DNA from: Rhizobacter sp. OV335
GTDB taxonomy: Bacteria; Pseudomonadota; Gammaproteobacteria; Burkholderiales; Burkholderiaceae_C
DNA: 64,000 bases
Assembly: GCF_900142965.1 (NCBI RefSeq)
Contig: NZ_FRCQ01000021.1
Span: forward strand, 62,001-126,000
Reading direction: 5' to 3'
Shown: piece after piece, positions 42,487 to 50,682 of the stretch
Position numbering within the stretch: position 1 is the stretch's first letter
How the letters are laid out: each line of letters begins with the position of its first letter
Position numbers and translations under genes: made by a program
Notes under the pieces: model-generated
What the model was told of the DNA's origin: nothing
What the model saw: the letters and a program-made list of their open reading frames with translations, nothing else
Databases searched by the model: none

Positions 42487-42545
42487 CCCCGGATGCCAAT
42501 CCGGGATGGCGGCGTGATGCGCTCCCGGATTGGCGTCCGAGCTAC
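42483..42545. repeat. REP/BIME-like inverted repeat after the degenerate kinase gene
   Basis: A 24-base arm at 42483-42506 and a 23-base arm at 42523-42545 are nearly exact reverse complements, separated by 16 bases; each arm is itself a hairpin (CCCGGAT GCCA ATCCGGG at 42488-42505). This is the structure of bacterial interspersed REP pairs. A decayed copy lies at 47044-47106. Confidence 0.75.
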
Positions 42546-42820
42546 GACGGCAGGCGATCGGCCGATCGAGAGCCGCGCGAGCCACTGACGCTGCACGGCG
42601 TCGCGGCTGCAGGCTGTGCGAGGAGGTTGCCCGCGAGATGGAGGGCCCCCTGTGGGGCACTTCGCGTAACCCCATTTCAGTCAACAAGCGCCGCTGAGTT
42701 CGGCGCCAATGGTGAGTTCATGCGCCAGCGCGGCTGTTGCGAGTCAGCATGGCGTGCGAGCCGAGCCACTTGATGCGCCGCAGGCCTCGTTCTTCTGGCC
42801 TTTCGCACGCACCTGTCCCC
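42546..42820. pseudogene. Decayed second copy of the degenerate kinase gene tail, then unassigned DNA
   Basis: From 42546 to about 42660 the sequence follows the kinase gene tail (compare 42130-42190 with GATCGGCCGATCGAGAGCC, then jumping to the segment coding LCEEIAREM) with an internal deletion and base changes, so it cannot be read. From 42660 to 42820 I see no gene; this segment leads into the IS remnant. Confidence 0.6.
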
Positions 42821-43760
42821 TCATTGCGCCCGACTCGGCCGGTCATTGGCCATCAGCCAGACCAGCCGGCGGGCGTTGTAGGCAGCGCACTTCAGCAAGA
42901 TCGCCAGTTCGTTCCTGGCCAAGCTCAGCGCCCGCACGCACTTGCCGCCGAGTTGCTCCAACCCGGCGAACACATGCTCGCCCCGAGCCCGACAGCCGGC
43001 TTCCCGTGTTGTCTCGATCCAGCACCTCTTTCAAGGTCTGGCCGTCGTCCACGTTGGCCGCCGTGACCTTGGCCTGGCGGATCAGCTGGTAGCGCGCGTC
43101 CGCATTGGCGTGCACCTTGTAGCCATGGAAGCTCTTGCCGTGCTTCTTGGTCCAGCGCGCATCGCCGTCGGTGTGCGCAAGCCGCTTGCTGCTCCAGCCC
43201 TCGGGCGCCTTGCCCTGGTTGAGTGCCTCGCGCTCCTCGCTCTTGGCCTGCGTCACAGGCGCCTGCACGATGCTGGCATCCACGATCTGTCCGCCGCGCT
43301 CGGATGTAGCCATGCTGCTGCAGTTGCAGGCTCACCGCGTCGAAGATCGCGGCCACCGAGCCCCCTGGGCCAGGCGCTGCTTGAAGCTCCACAGCGTGCG
43401 CGCATCGGGGATGTGCAGCGCACCATCGAGCCGGCAGAAGTGCTGGAAGCTCATGCGGTCCAGCACTTGGTACTCGCAGTCCTCGTCGCTCAGGTTGTAC
43501 AGCGACTGGATGAACAGCAGCCGCACCATGATCTCGCTGGGGTACGGCGGGCGCCCGCCCTTGCTGCGGTCCGGCCGCCGGCACGCCGCATCGACTTGCG
43601 CCGCAATGGCCACAAAGTCGATCAGTTCATCCATCGCCGCCAGGTTGGCGATGAAGCCGCCCAGCTTGGCTTGCCGATGGTCCTGCATGAACAGGTCAGC
43701 CCCGGCTTCATGCCGCCAGAACGTCGAGGGTTTGATGCGCGGTGTGATCATGGCCGTCAT
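42821..43760 (-). pseudogene. IS5-family transposase remnant with frameshifts and internal deletion
   Basis: Reading leftwards from 43760 the first ~135 codons match an IS5-type transposase N-terminus (KPSTFWRHEAGADLFMQDHR; RPPYPSEIMVRLLFIQSLYN; LSDEDCEYQVLDRMSFQHFC). The frame shifts near 43360-43320, continues with QIVDASIVQAPVTQAKSEER and WTKKHGKSFHGYKVHANADA (catalytic-core region), then a deletion near 43020 removes the part with the last catalytic residue and a further shift leads to LARNELAILLKCAAYNARRL. The element cannot be active. Terminal inverted repeats were not identified. It interrupts the first copy of the chaperone-effector duplication. Confidence 0.85.
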
Positions 43761-43777
43761 CCTGCCTGCTCAGCCAG

Positions 43778-45634
43778 TCAGGACGTGAGGGAGGGTTCGA
43801 GAAGTGCCCCTTTGAGTTTCTCGAGCAGTTTCACGAATTTATTCATGTCCGCTCCCCACTTCTCTGGGTCATCCCCTTCGACAACTTCAAGAGTTCCCAT
43901 GAATTTCTTCACCTCTTTCATGCCACCCTTTGCCCACTTTTTCATATTCTTGATCTGACCTTCGACCTCCAGGGGAATCCTCGAACCAACATAACAACCC
44001 TCAACCCATTCAACCGCCAACAAATAGCTCTTCACACTATCTAAAACTCTTTCGGCGTCATACACAGGCGTACTGTACTCTCTGGCGTCCAACTGCCGAG
44101 TCCAAAAAACGAGCCGCTCACTTATCCCCTCCGCAAGAAATGTTCGATGAGCATCCAATTCTAACTGAATACCCCCGCCAAAAGGGGATTTATCAATGGT
44201 GAACCTCGGGGGGGTGCCTTTCTTCGGCGTTAATCCAGACTCGATTGTATTAGCCGCTTCTTTATTTTCAACAAGGGTTATTTTTTTGGTATTTTTTTTC
44301 CTAGGATCCAAGCCATTATTTTGAAATCCTGAAAATTTTTCGACCATCGCAGGCTTACCATTTTTTACATCAGCCTTTTTCGGCGCCTGAGATTTCGCAT
44401 CAACGTTTTTAACTGTTTCGTTCTTTGTAAAATCTTTAGAAGCGACGACTTTGTTACCCAGCGACTGCACTCGTTTTTTCTTGGTTGTGACAGATTTTTG
44501 TGCATCCGGCCCCATCGCTTGGAGCAGAGCATGCGCTTCCCTATACGCCGCCACAAAGCTGCCTTTATCCGGGCCGGTGTCGTAGTAGCTCGTTGAACTC
44601 ATAATTTCGTACAGAACCTTCAGCTTTTCGCAGCTTGCTTCGAGCTCATCCCTCTCGAATCCCTTCCAGTCCGCCTTTCCTAGCTTAGTCGACACCAACA
44701 CCTGATCAAAAGCGCGCGTAGCGTATTGAAGACCATTCAAAATCGAATCCTTCGATTGCTGCCTTGAATTGCTCCAATTTTGATATATCTCAGAAGCCAC
44801 ATCATATATTCTGGATGGAGTCACCTCAGGGCCTGGCAAAGACCATGATTCAGTCGCGGTAATCAAGTAGCCTGGGATACTTCTCATGAAATTTTTTTTC
44901 CCCGAACTCACCCTATCTTTCTGCACATCTTCAAGAAAACGTTTAACCCCCTTCAACATTTCATTTATTTTCTTGAGGTCCTTCTCAATCCCATTGATTT
45001 CATTGATTTCAAATTCACTCTTACCATCCGTGGGAGAAGATTCGAAATCATAATATCTCGACAGGGTTTCGTCGATTTCACTACAATAATCACCAATAGC
45101 CTTCTTAAAATCATGATCATCTTCATCCCCCGCTTTCAAATCTTCAGCATAACCGAGCATCGAATGAAAAGTAGTATCAATCCGCCGCCTGACTTCTTTC
45201 AATAGCACAGCCTGCACGCTCGGCAGGACCGGCTTGCTCTGCACGCTGTTGTCAGAAGAGTGCTTAACGGCGTCGTTACGACGCTTCGACTTCACGCGTC
45301 GTTTCGGCTTCCCCTTGGACTGCTTATGATGATCGACTGATTTTTTATTTTCACTTAAAGACTTCTTGCTCGCCGAATTTTCATTTATCTTTTCCTTTGA
45401 ATCGGCGGTAGAACGACTTTGTTCATTATCAAGAACGGGGGTGGCGCCATTATTTCTGCACAGCACTTCCCTAGTTTTTTTCAAAAGAGTTTCTTGCAAA
45501 TTTTTTTTTGCGCTTATTTTAGATGATTTTTGCCTATCTTTGCCGAAAATACCGACTTTTTTCGAATGGTTCGTGTCCTCAGTCGATTCGCCAATTGACT
45601 TCGTCCGACCAAAGATAAGGGATACGCACTTCAT
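43778..45634 (-). CDS. AT-rich 618-aa modular protein, candidate type III effector 1
   Basis: No known family is recognised. The DNA is strikingly AT-rich compared with its neighbours (44401-44460 is 35 % G+C by hand count). The product is basic, has no signal peptide or membrane helix, and starts with a Ser/Lys-rich disordered region of ~135 residues carrying a nuclear-localisation-like cluster KPKRRVKSKRR (109-119). Three helical modules follow (about 140-236, 272-375, 495-612), separated by Lys-rich linkers; module A (IGDYCSEIDETLSRYYDF ... IEKDLKKINEMLKGVKRFLE) resembles those of the 1125-residue protein at 47287. It begins 17 bases after a CesT-like chaperone gene. Order chaperone-effector, composition and disordered N-terminus make a type III effector the best reading. 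Confidence 0.75.
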   Translation of the reverse strand: MKCVSLIFGRTKSIGESTEDTNHSKKVGIFGKDRQKSSKISAKKNLQETLLKKTREVLCRNNGATPVLDNEQSRSTADSKEKINENSASKKSLSENKKSVDHHKQSKGKPKRRVKSKRRNDAVKHSSDNSVQSKPVLPSVQAVLLKEVRRRIDTTFHSMLGYAEDLKAGDEDDHDFKKAIGDYCSEIDETLSRYYDFESSPTDGKSEFEINEINGIEKDLKKINEMLKGVKRFLEDVQKDRVSSGKKNFMRSIPGYLITATESWSLPGPEVTPSRIYDVASEIYQNWSNSRQQSKDSILNGLQYATRAFDQVLVSTKLGKADWKGFERDELEASCEKLKVLYEIMSSTSYYDTGPDKGSFVAAYREAHALLQAMGPDAQKSVTTKKKRVQSLGNKVVASKDFTKNETVKNVDAKSQAPKKADVKNGKPAMVEKFSGFQNNGLDPRKKNTKKITLVENKEAANTIESGLTPKKGTPPRFTIDKSPFGGGIQLELDAHRTFLAEGISERLVFWTRQLDAREYSTPVYDAERVLDSVKSYLLAVEWVEGCYVGSRIPLEVEGQIKNMKKWAKGGMKEVKKFMGTLEVVEGDDPEKWGADMNKFVKLLEKLKGALLEPSLTS

Positions 45635-45651
45635 TTAAAAGTCCAAAAGTA

Positions 45652-46599
45652 TTAATTAAACACATCAACCAGACCGTCTACCGCGCACGCTTGCAGTTGC
45701 GACGCAGTCCGGCTTCCCCAGCAGGCATCGAACCATTCCGTCGAGCTGCGAGCGATATCGAGGATCTCGGTCAGCAGACCCCGGCTGGCCCAATCCGGGC
45801 CGATGCAGGTGCTTCGGTACACCACCAGATCCGCAGGCCCTTCCAAGCCGAAGCCATCCGCCCCGCCGGTGGCATGGGAGTCGGTCGATGCCAGCAGCCC
45901 CAACAAGACCTCGACCGGCTGATCGATCGGAGCCGCGCCGTATTCGCACTCCAAGGTGATTCGGGGCGAGCCCGGCTCGGCATGCACCACATAGACGTCG
46001 GCATTCCCGACGGAGATGCGAAGTGCCCGGGCCTGTGGCTGCGCCTCCAGTTCCTCGACACCGTCCACGCGATCGTCAGCACACAGCTCCTGCAGCACGC
46101 GGATCAGCTGCGAACGCACATCGGTGCCTACCGGCAACGACAGCTCAGGCGGCTCCACCGCGAGGAAGGCGGCTTCGTCCAGCCTGCGCCCGGCGCGCCA
46201 GTGGTGGGCCTGCTGCGCAATCGCAGCCATCACCGCTTCGACCATGTCCTTCTCGCACCGCGCCAACGGCAGCCGCACTCCGAAGGTGATCGCATCAGCT
46301 TCCCGCCGCCAGCCAAAGCTTCCGCGGCCCGATGACTGCAGGCGGCGGTTGAGGCGCAGCAGCTTCCTCAGCGCCCACTCGTCCTTCGGGGCCGCGCCGA
46401 ACTCGCATTCGAGCAGCAGGTGGTCCCGATGCAGAGGCGCGTGGAACGAGATCTCGAAATCGACCCCGTCCATCGTGAACCCCACGGCATCGGCTGCTTC
46501 GTCGTCGTGGCTCAGTTCAGGCGCCGGCTGTCCATTCGCCTCGAACAGTGCGCGCATCCGCTGCACGAACAGGCTTTGCCATCGATCAGGGTCATCCAT
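45652..46599 (-). CDS. Tandem CesT-like type III chaperone 1
   Basis: The 315-residue protein looks like two fused class-I chaperone domains. The N-terminal half has LLLECEFGAAPKDEWALRKL, LRLNRRL and GRGSFGWRREADAITFGVRL, the typical helix-strand order with a hydrophobic groove. The C-terminal half repeats it: ITLECEYGAAPIDQPVEVLL, DGFGLEGPADLVVYRSTC and LLTEILDIARSSTEWFDACW. The shared LECE(F/Y)GAAP in both halves shows an internal duplication. It is highly similar to the second copy at 50683 (first ~190 residues nearly identical). It precedes effector candidate 1 and would keep it unfolded and target it to SctN. GC content is that of the core genome. Confidence 0.8.
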   Translation of the reverse strand: MDDPDRWQSLFVQRMRALFEANGQPAPELSHDDEAADAVGFTMDGVDFEISFHAPLHRDHLLLECEFGAAPKDEWALRKLLRLNRRLQSSGRGSFGWRREADAITFGVRLPLARCEKDMVEAVMAAIAQQAHHWRAGRRLDEAAFLAVEPPELSLPVGTDVRSQLIRVLQELCADDRVDGVEELEAQPQARALRISVGNADVYVVHAEPGSPRITLECEYGAAPIDQPVEVLLGLLASTDSHATGGADGFGLEGPADLVVYRSTCIGPDWASRGLLTEILDIARSSTEWFDACWGSRTASQLQACAVDGLVDVFN

Positions 46600-46764
46600 C
46601 GGAACTGCTCCAGGCCAGGTGATACGCCAGCCCGCGGCCGCGGGCGTGTCTGCTGTGTCACCGCGTCACGCGCTGCGTTCCGTCGCCACTGCATGTCGGG
46701 CGCTCTGGTCTTGGAGGTATGTCCCTGTCAGGTGCGTGTGGCCACGCACGAACTCACCGGCTCA
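46600..46764. repeat. Duplicated 165-bp region upstream of chaperone 1 (copy of 51634-51798)
   Basis: Base-by-base comparison shows about one difference in 165 bases (A/G in CGTCGCCACT versus CGTCGCCGCT). It ends with the last 11 bases of coding sequence of the lytic transglycosylase gene, which in this copy is otherwise missing. It includes a perfect hairpin (GTGCGTG / CACGCAC, 46732-46749). No hrpII/PIP box is present in it. Confidence 0.9.
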
Positions 46765-47047
46765 GGCTGCTGCAGGTAGCGCGTGCCGCCTTCGGCGATT
46801 CAGTCTGCTGATCGAGGTCGAGCGAGCGGGCGGCGCGCAGGCGCCGCAAGTGCTGCTGTCGATGAACGACTCGGCGATGCGGGTGCTGTTCGCGTCAGCG
46901 GCGCGCGAGGCCGATGCGTCGGCGGTCGGCGGCGTCGGCTTCACGCTGTGCGAGGAGATCGCGCGCGAGATGCAGGGCGGGCTGTGGCGCATGGATGCGC
47001 CACAGGGGGAGCTGCGGGTGGCGTTGGAGTTGCCGGCGGAGAGGTAG
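46765..47047 (+). pseudogene. Duplication scar: transglycosylase shards and 3' fragment of the degenerate kinase gene
   Basis: 46765-46807 carries short pieces resembling internal parts of the lytic transglycosylase gene (CAGGTAGCGCGTGCC matches 51954 onwards). 46808-47047 is a 240-base copy of the end of the kinase-like gene (42247-42486), without gaps and in frame to the same TAG. It lacks a start and is a fragment, not a gene. Confidence 0.85.
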
Positions 47048-47106
47048 GCCGAAGGCCCATCCGGGACGGCGGTGTGATGCGTTCCGCGGATCGTCATCCG
47101 GGCAAC
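47044..47106. repeat. Decayed copy of the REP-like inverted repeat
   Basis: This corresponds to 42483-42545: GTAGGCC, CATCCGGGA, the spacer GGCGGTGTGATGCG and CATCCGGGC are recognisable, but several changes have weakened the palindrome. It belongs to the same duplicated block as the kinase tail. Confidence 0.6.
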
Positions 47107-47286
47107 GACGGCATGGCGAACGGCCGATCGGGGCTTGGCGAGCCGCTGGCGCTGCATGGCGCCACGGCCTGACGCTGTGCAAGAGGATCGCACACAAGAT
47201 GGAAGGGTCCCTGTGGTGCATGGATGCGCCACAGGGGAACCGCGAGTTGCGTTGAAGCTACCCGCGCAGAGGTGGCTGGATTGGCG
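47107..47286. pseudogene. Decayed internally deleted kinase-gene tail (second copy)
   Basis: The segment follows GAGCCGCTGGCGCTGCATGG and then jumps to the part coding for the LCEEIAREM region and on to GCGCCACAGGGGAA, the same kind of internal deletion as at 42546-42660. The shared deletion shows that the decayed tail existed before the block was duplicated. Confidence 0.6.
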
Positions 47287-50200
47287 TCATTGATGCATGG
47301 GCGATGAGCGCAGCATGTTTTCGACCACGCTCATTGCCTCTTGGTACAACTGCACAAGTCCATCTTGGTCCTTACCGTCCTTAATTTTCTCGATGGCCAA
47401 GTACACACTTAGTAGACGAGCGTGATTTTTCTCGAGTTCCGTGAGCCCAGCCTTATCCTTGGCCCCCGCTGAAATATTAAGAATATCAACGAGGCCTTGC
47501 TCAAATCGACCCTTCTCAATTGACCGTGAAGTCCTCCAATAGTTTTGCAAACTGAAAGCCGCTTCGGATGCTTCGGTCTCAATCATTTCGGCGCGCGACC
47601 GATCCGAACCGACTTCTTTACCAGTCGACCTGGACATAATGTCCATCACTTCCACGACTTTTCGCAGCACTTCTTCGACCTCTTTTCGTTGATCTTCGAA
47701 AGTGGCTTTCTCGAGCCTTCCTTGTATCCCTTGCAGAATTTCTTCGCAATCTCTCAACACATTTTTCATTTTTATTATTCTTTTATTTCTACCCTCTGGA
47801 GAATAAAACTTGATATCGAAAATGCCCGCCAAAATATACTCAATAGAGGAGGCGAGCGCCTTGATGTCGTCAGAAAGTTGATCTCGTGAAATATTTATGG
47901 GTTCCAAATCCGTCAGGTACAACTCACGCAGAGGCTCCACGGCAATCTTAAGTTGACCCCGAATCTTTTGCACTTCGAGCGACTTCTTGGCAGTCGCCTT
48001 CTCCTGTGAGGACGACTCAACCTCGTGAGCCGCCTCGGAACGCGACGAAAATGAATGAATTTCAGCTTCGTTGACTGAGGCGTTTGCGCGCCTTCTTTCT
48101 TTCACGTCCTTCGAATTTCCGATGGACTTTCCATCATTTTCAACTGACCGCCTTTGCCCTTGCACGGTCGCCTCAGCTCCCGATGGATTTGTTATCTTAG
48201 CCATTAAGCGTACGAAGAACCCTATAGCTTCCCTCACACGCGTGTTATTTCCGGGAGAAATTCTTGTGAGCGAACCTCGCAATTCTTCGAGCTCCTTCTT
48301 TATGCCCTCTATGTCAATTACAGCACCCTTGATTGCAGCTTGACGCTCCGGGGGAAAACCCTCAGGACGACGGATATTCGATAGAAAATCATTCAAAACG
48401 CGATCGAACAATACAATATCTGATGTAAGCCTGGGAATATTAATACTCCCCATAGAGGGATCAACCCAATAATCATGCAATGGATCCAACTTCTTCACAA
48501 GGCGATCCGCAATTTCTTCGAAATCAAGCAATCCGCTCTTGCCAAGAGATCCATGAGCGGCATTTTCAGAAACCTCCGATTCCGCGCCTTGTGGTTGCCT
48601 TCCGTCTTCCGGCAACCGACCATTCAATGCCAATTGACTTACGGTCAAAGGAGCGTTCGAACGCACAGGCGAGACCTGTACACCATCGCGCCCGAAAATT
48701 ACCTTCTTGCCTACTTCTTCCGACGTTGGCAACGGTTTTGCTTGGGAAAATCCGCGAACAGCCTTCACGACGCGAGCCAGTATCGTTCGGATTCCAGCCT
48801 TGCGCCCCGGGTTTAATTCTTCATTTATTTGACTCGGCTTTTTGCTTTTATTAGCTTTTTCGACCAGCTTTTTAACATTCTCTTCTGCATAAATACTTTC
48901 ACTGTCACTTGACAACGAAAGAGGGGGCAGTTTTATTTCGGAGTTCTTGTAGTGAGCTGGATCAACGCGGGTCGAACCATTTTCCTTGGAATTTGAACTC
49001 CCACCCCCAAGGGTAGCTTGACCGCCACCATCACTGGAAGGCAACCTAGGAGTGCGATACGCCCTGTCCTGGCCGGAATAACTCGATGAATCACTGTCTG
49101 CACCGGAATACGACGCACCTATATCAAGCGATGCAGATTTACTTTCTTGTTTATCTGGTGTGACGACATCTGTGACTTCAGCACATTCGATCGAAGAACC
49201 AAAAGCATCATCCGATTTTGAAGATTCCTCGGACTCCTCGGCCTCACGCCCCGCGTTGACCAAGCGTTTACCTTCCTCGATCGGCTTTTCACGATCAAAT
49301 TTTGAGCCCTCCCTCCGGGAGAAGTCTGTACCGTTACTTGAAGACGACCCAGTCTCGCTCGTCGCCTTTCTTTCAGCCTGAGAATCCGATAACGCACCTT
49401 CATCTTCGGAAAACGAGTCACTCGAATCAGGATTTGAAGAGGATCCGGTAGTGAGAGTCGCGTTGAGATCGGCAAGGGGACGCGACGCACGACTCCCCCT
49501 AGCATGGGTTAGCACGCTCGTATTTTCCTTCAGCTTGATAGCCGTCTTGACAGGCTTCCCTATTTCATATGAAAAGATCGCACTCAATTGCCTCCCGAAA
49601 ATCTTTCGAAATGCCTTATGACTCTTATTGCCACCACCGAACTTTATTTTTACATTGGGGTAGATCGTAACAAATCTCACCGCCTCCATCAAAGTAATCT
49701 TGGCAGCCTCCTCCATGGAAGCCTCAGACCCATCGTTTGTTGATCCATAAAGAGGCCACACCTCCAGAAAGAAGGGAGTTTTATCATTGTTTTTTTTTGC
49801 CAGACGGGCGGCATGGAAGAGAGACTGATATGCGGCACTCAGCTTACTTTCCGTCGCGCCAGCGGATCGCGCCTTCTTTTTCAAAAACCCAAATCTTGTT
49901 TTATTATTATTAATTGCCTTGGTACGAAAAGCAATTTTGCCCGCTACCGGCGTCCTCACGTGCACATCGCCAACCTCAAGCGCGTTCGTATGGACAACGG
50001 TTCCAAACACAAAGCCGACGGTGGAAGGAAAGTTACTTCCCTCGCTGATACGATCCTTTGCCGACCAAAGACGATACGCAAGATTATGCAGCTCTGCTGG
50101 CAACTTGTTATTATTATCCCAATCCCACTTGAGAATCATCTTTGCCCCGAGAATTGCCGAGGCTACATCAAATTTCTCTCCTCGAAGGAGGCTACGAAAA

Positions 50201-50664
50201 TTATGCAACGCTTGCTTGGGATAGTCTTCCGCGGTGGGCAATTCTGCCTCATCGATCCCTCTTCCCTTTTTTGCAGCTTCGGCCCGAGCAGCCTCAGCAG
50301 CCTCAGCAGCCATAGACACAAACTCGCCGGCGGACCCATTCACGATCAATTCAGTTATCTCTGGATGCAGATAGTACCCATACTTCACCTCGGCCGGACA
50401 ATCCTTGTAGTCATCGGGAAGACAGCTTGAAAAGCTAACGGGTGTTTGACCTTCATTCCTCGATGCGATGAAATCTTCGTAGGCTCCCCCCGCCTGACCG
50501 ATATGCTTTTGATTGAATACTACCCTCTCCTTCCTTTGCGGAAGAAGTATATATTCATCCTTGTCATTTTTCACCCGCATACGCACACCAGCCACAAAGC
50601 GGCGAAGTGATTTAGACGGGTTCACACCACGAACCAGCCTCGTACCATCAACAAAATTAGGCAT
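47287..50664 (-). CDS. AT-rich 1125-aa modular protein, candidate type III effector 2
   Basis: No family is recognised for this very large protein. ATG 50664 has GGAG upstream and is preferred to a TTG twelve bases earlier. Residues 1-390 look folded (FVDGTRLVRGVNPSKSL; PVSFSSCLPDDYKDC; FVTIYPNVKIKFGGGNKSHK). Residues ~405-600 are a Ser/Asp/Glu-rich linker with many SSS runs. The C-terminal part has three helical modules: 714-799 and 896-986 are clear repeats (SINIPRLTSDIVLFDRVLND against PINISRDQLSDDIKALASSI), and 1030-1118 resembles module B of effector 1. It has no signal peptide. It starts 18 bases after its tandem-CesT chaperone gene and is AT-rich, suggesting acquisition from elsewhere. 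Role as secreted effector is inferred. Confidence 0.75.
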   Translation of the reverse strand: MPNFVDGTRLVRGVNPSKSLRRFVAGVRMRVKNDKDEYILLPQRKERVVFNQKHIGQAGGAYEDFIASRNEGQTPVSFSSCLPDDYKDCPAEVKYGYYLHPEITELIVNGSAGEFVSMAAEAAEAARAEAAKKGRGIDEAELPTAEDYPKQALHNFRSLLRGEKFDVASAILGAKMILKWDWDNNNKLPAELHNLAYRLWSAKDRISEGSNFPSTVGFVFGTVVHTNALEVGDVHVRTPVAGKIAFRTKAINNNKTRFGFLKKKARSAGATESKLSAAYQSLFHAARLAKKNNDKTPFFLEVWPLYGSTNDGSEASMEEAAKITLMEAVRFVTIYPNVKIKFGGGNKSHKAFRKIFGRQLSAIFSYEIGKPVKTAIKLKENTSVLTHARGSRASRPLADLNATLTTGSSSNPDSSDSFSEDEGALSDSQAERKATSETGSSSSNGTDFSRREGSKFDREKPIEEGKRLVNAGREAEESEESSKSDDAFGSSIECAEVTDVVTPDKQESKSASLDIGASYSGADSDSSSYSGQDRAYRTPRLPSSDGGGQATLGGGSSNSKENGSTRVDPAHYKNSEIKLPPLSLSSDSESIYAEENVKKLVEKANKSKKPSQINEELNPGRKAGIRTILARVVKAVRGFSQAKPLPTSEEVGKKVIFGRDGVQVSPVRSNAPLTVSQLALNGRLPEDGRQPQGAESEVSENAAHGSLGKSGLLDFEEIADRLVKKLDPLHDYWVDPSMGSINIPRLTSDIVLFDRVLNDFLSNIRRPEGFPPERQAAIKGAVIDIEGIKKELEELRGSLTRISPGNNTRVREAIGFFVRLMAKITNPSGAEATVQGQRRSVENDGKSIGNSKDVKERRRANASVNEAEIHSFSSRSEAAHEVESSSQEKATAKKSLEVQKIRGQLKIAVEPLRELYLTDLEPINISRDQLSDDIKALASSIEYILAGIFDIKFYSPEGRNKRIIKMKNVLRDCEEILQGIQGRLEKATFEDQRKEVEEVLRKVVEVMDIMSRSTGKEVGSDRSRAEMIETEASEAAFSLQNYWRTSRSIEKGRFEQGLVDILNISAGAKDKAGLTELEKNHARLLSVYLAIEKIKDGKDQDGLVQLYQEAMSVVENMLRSSPMHQ

Positions 50665-50682
50665 CTCAAGCTCCAAAAATTA

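Noticed and set aside
46600-46764. hrpII/PIP box upstream of the chaperone genes
   Set aside because: Both strands of both copies were checked for TTCG-N16-TTCG and the GTCG variant; single TTCG/CGAA tetramers occur but without a partner at the right distance.
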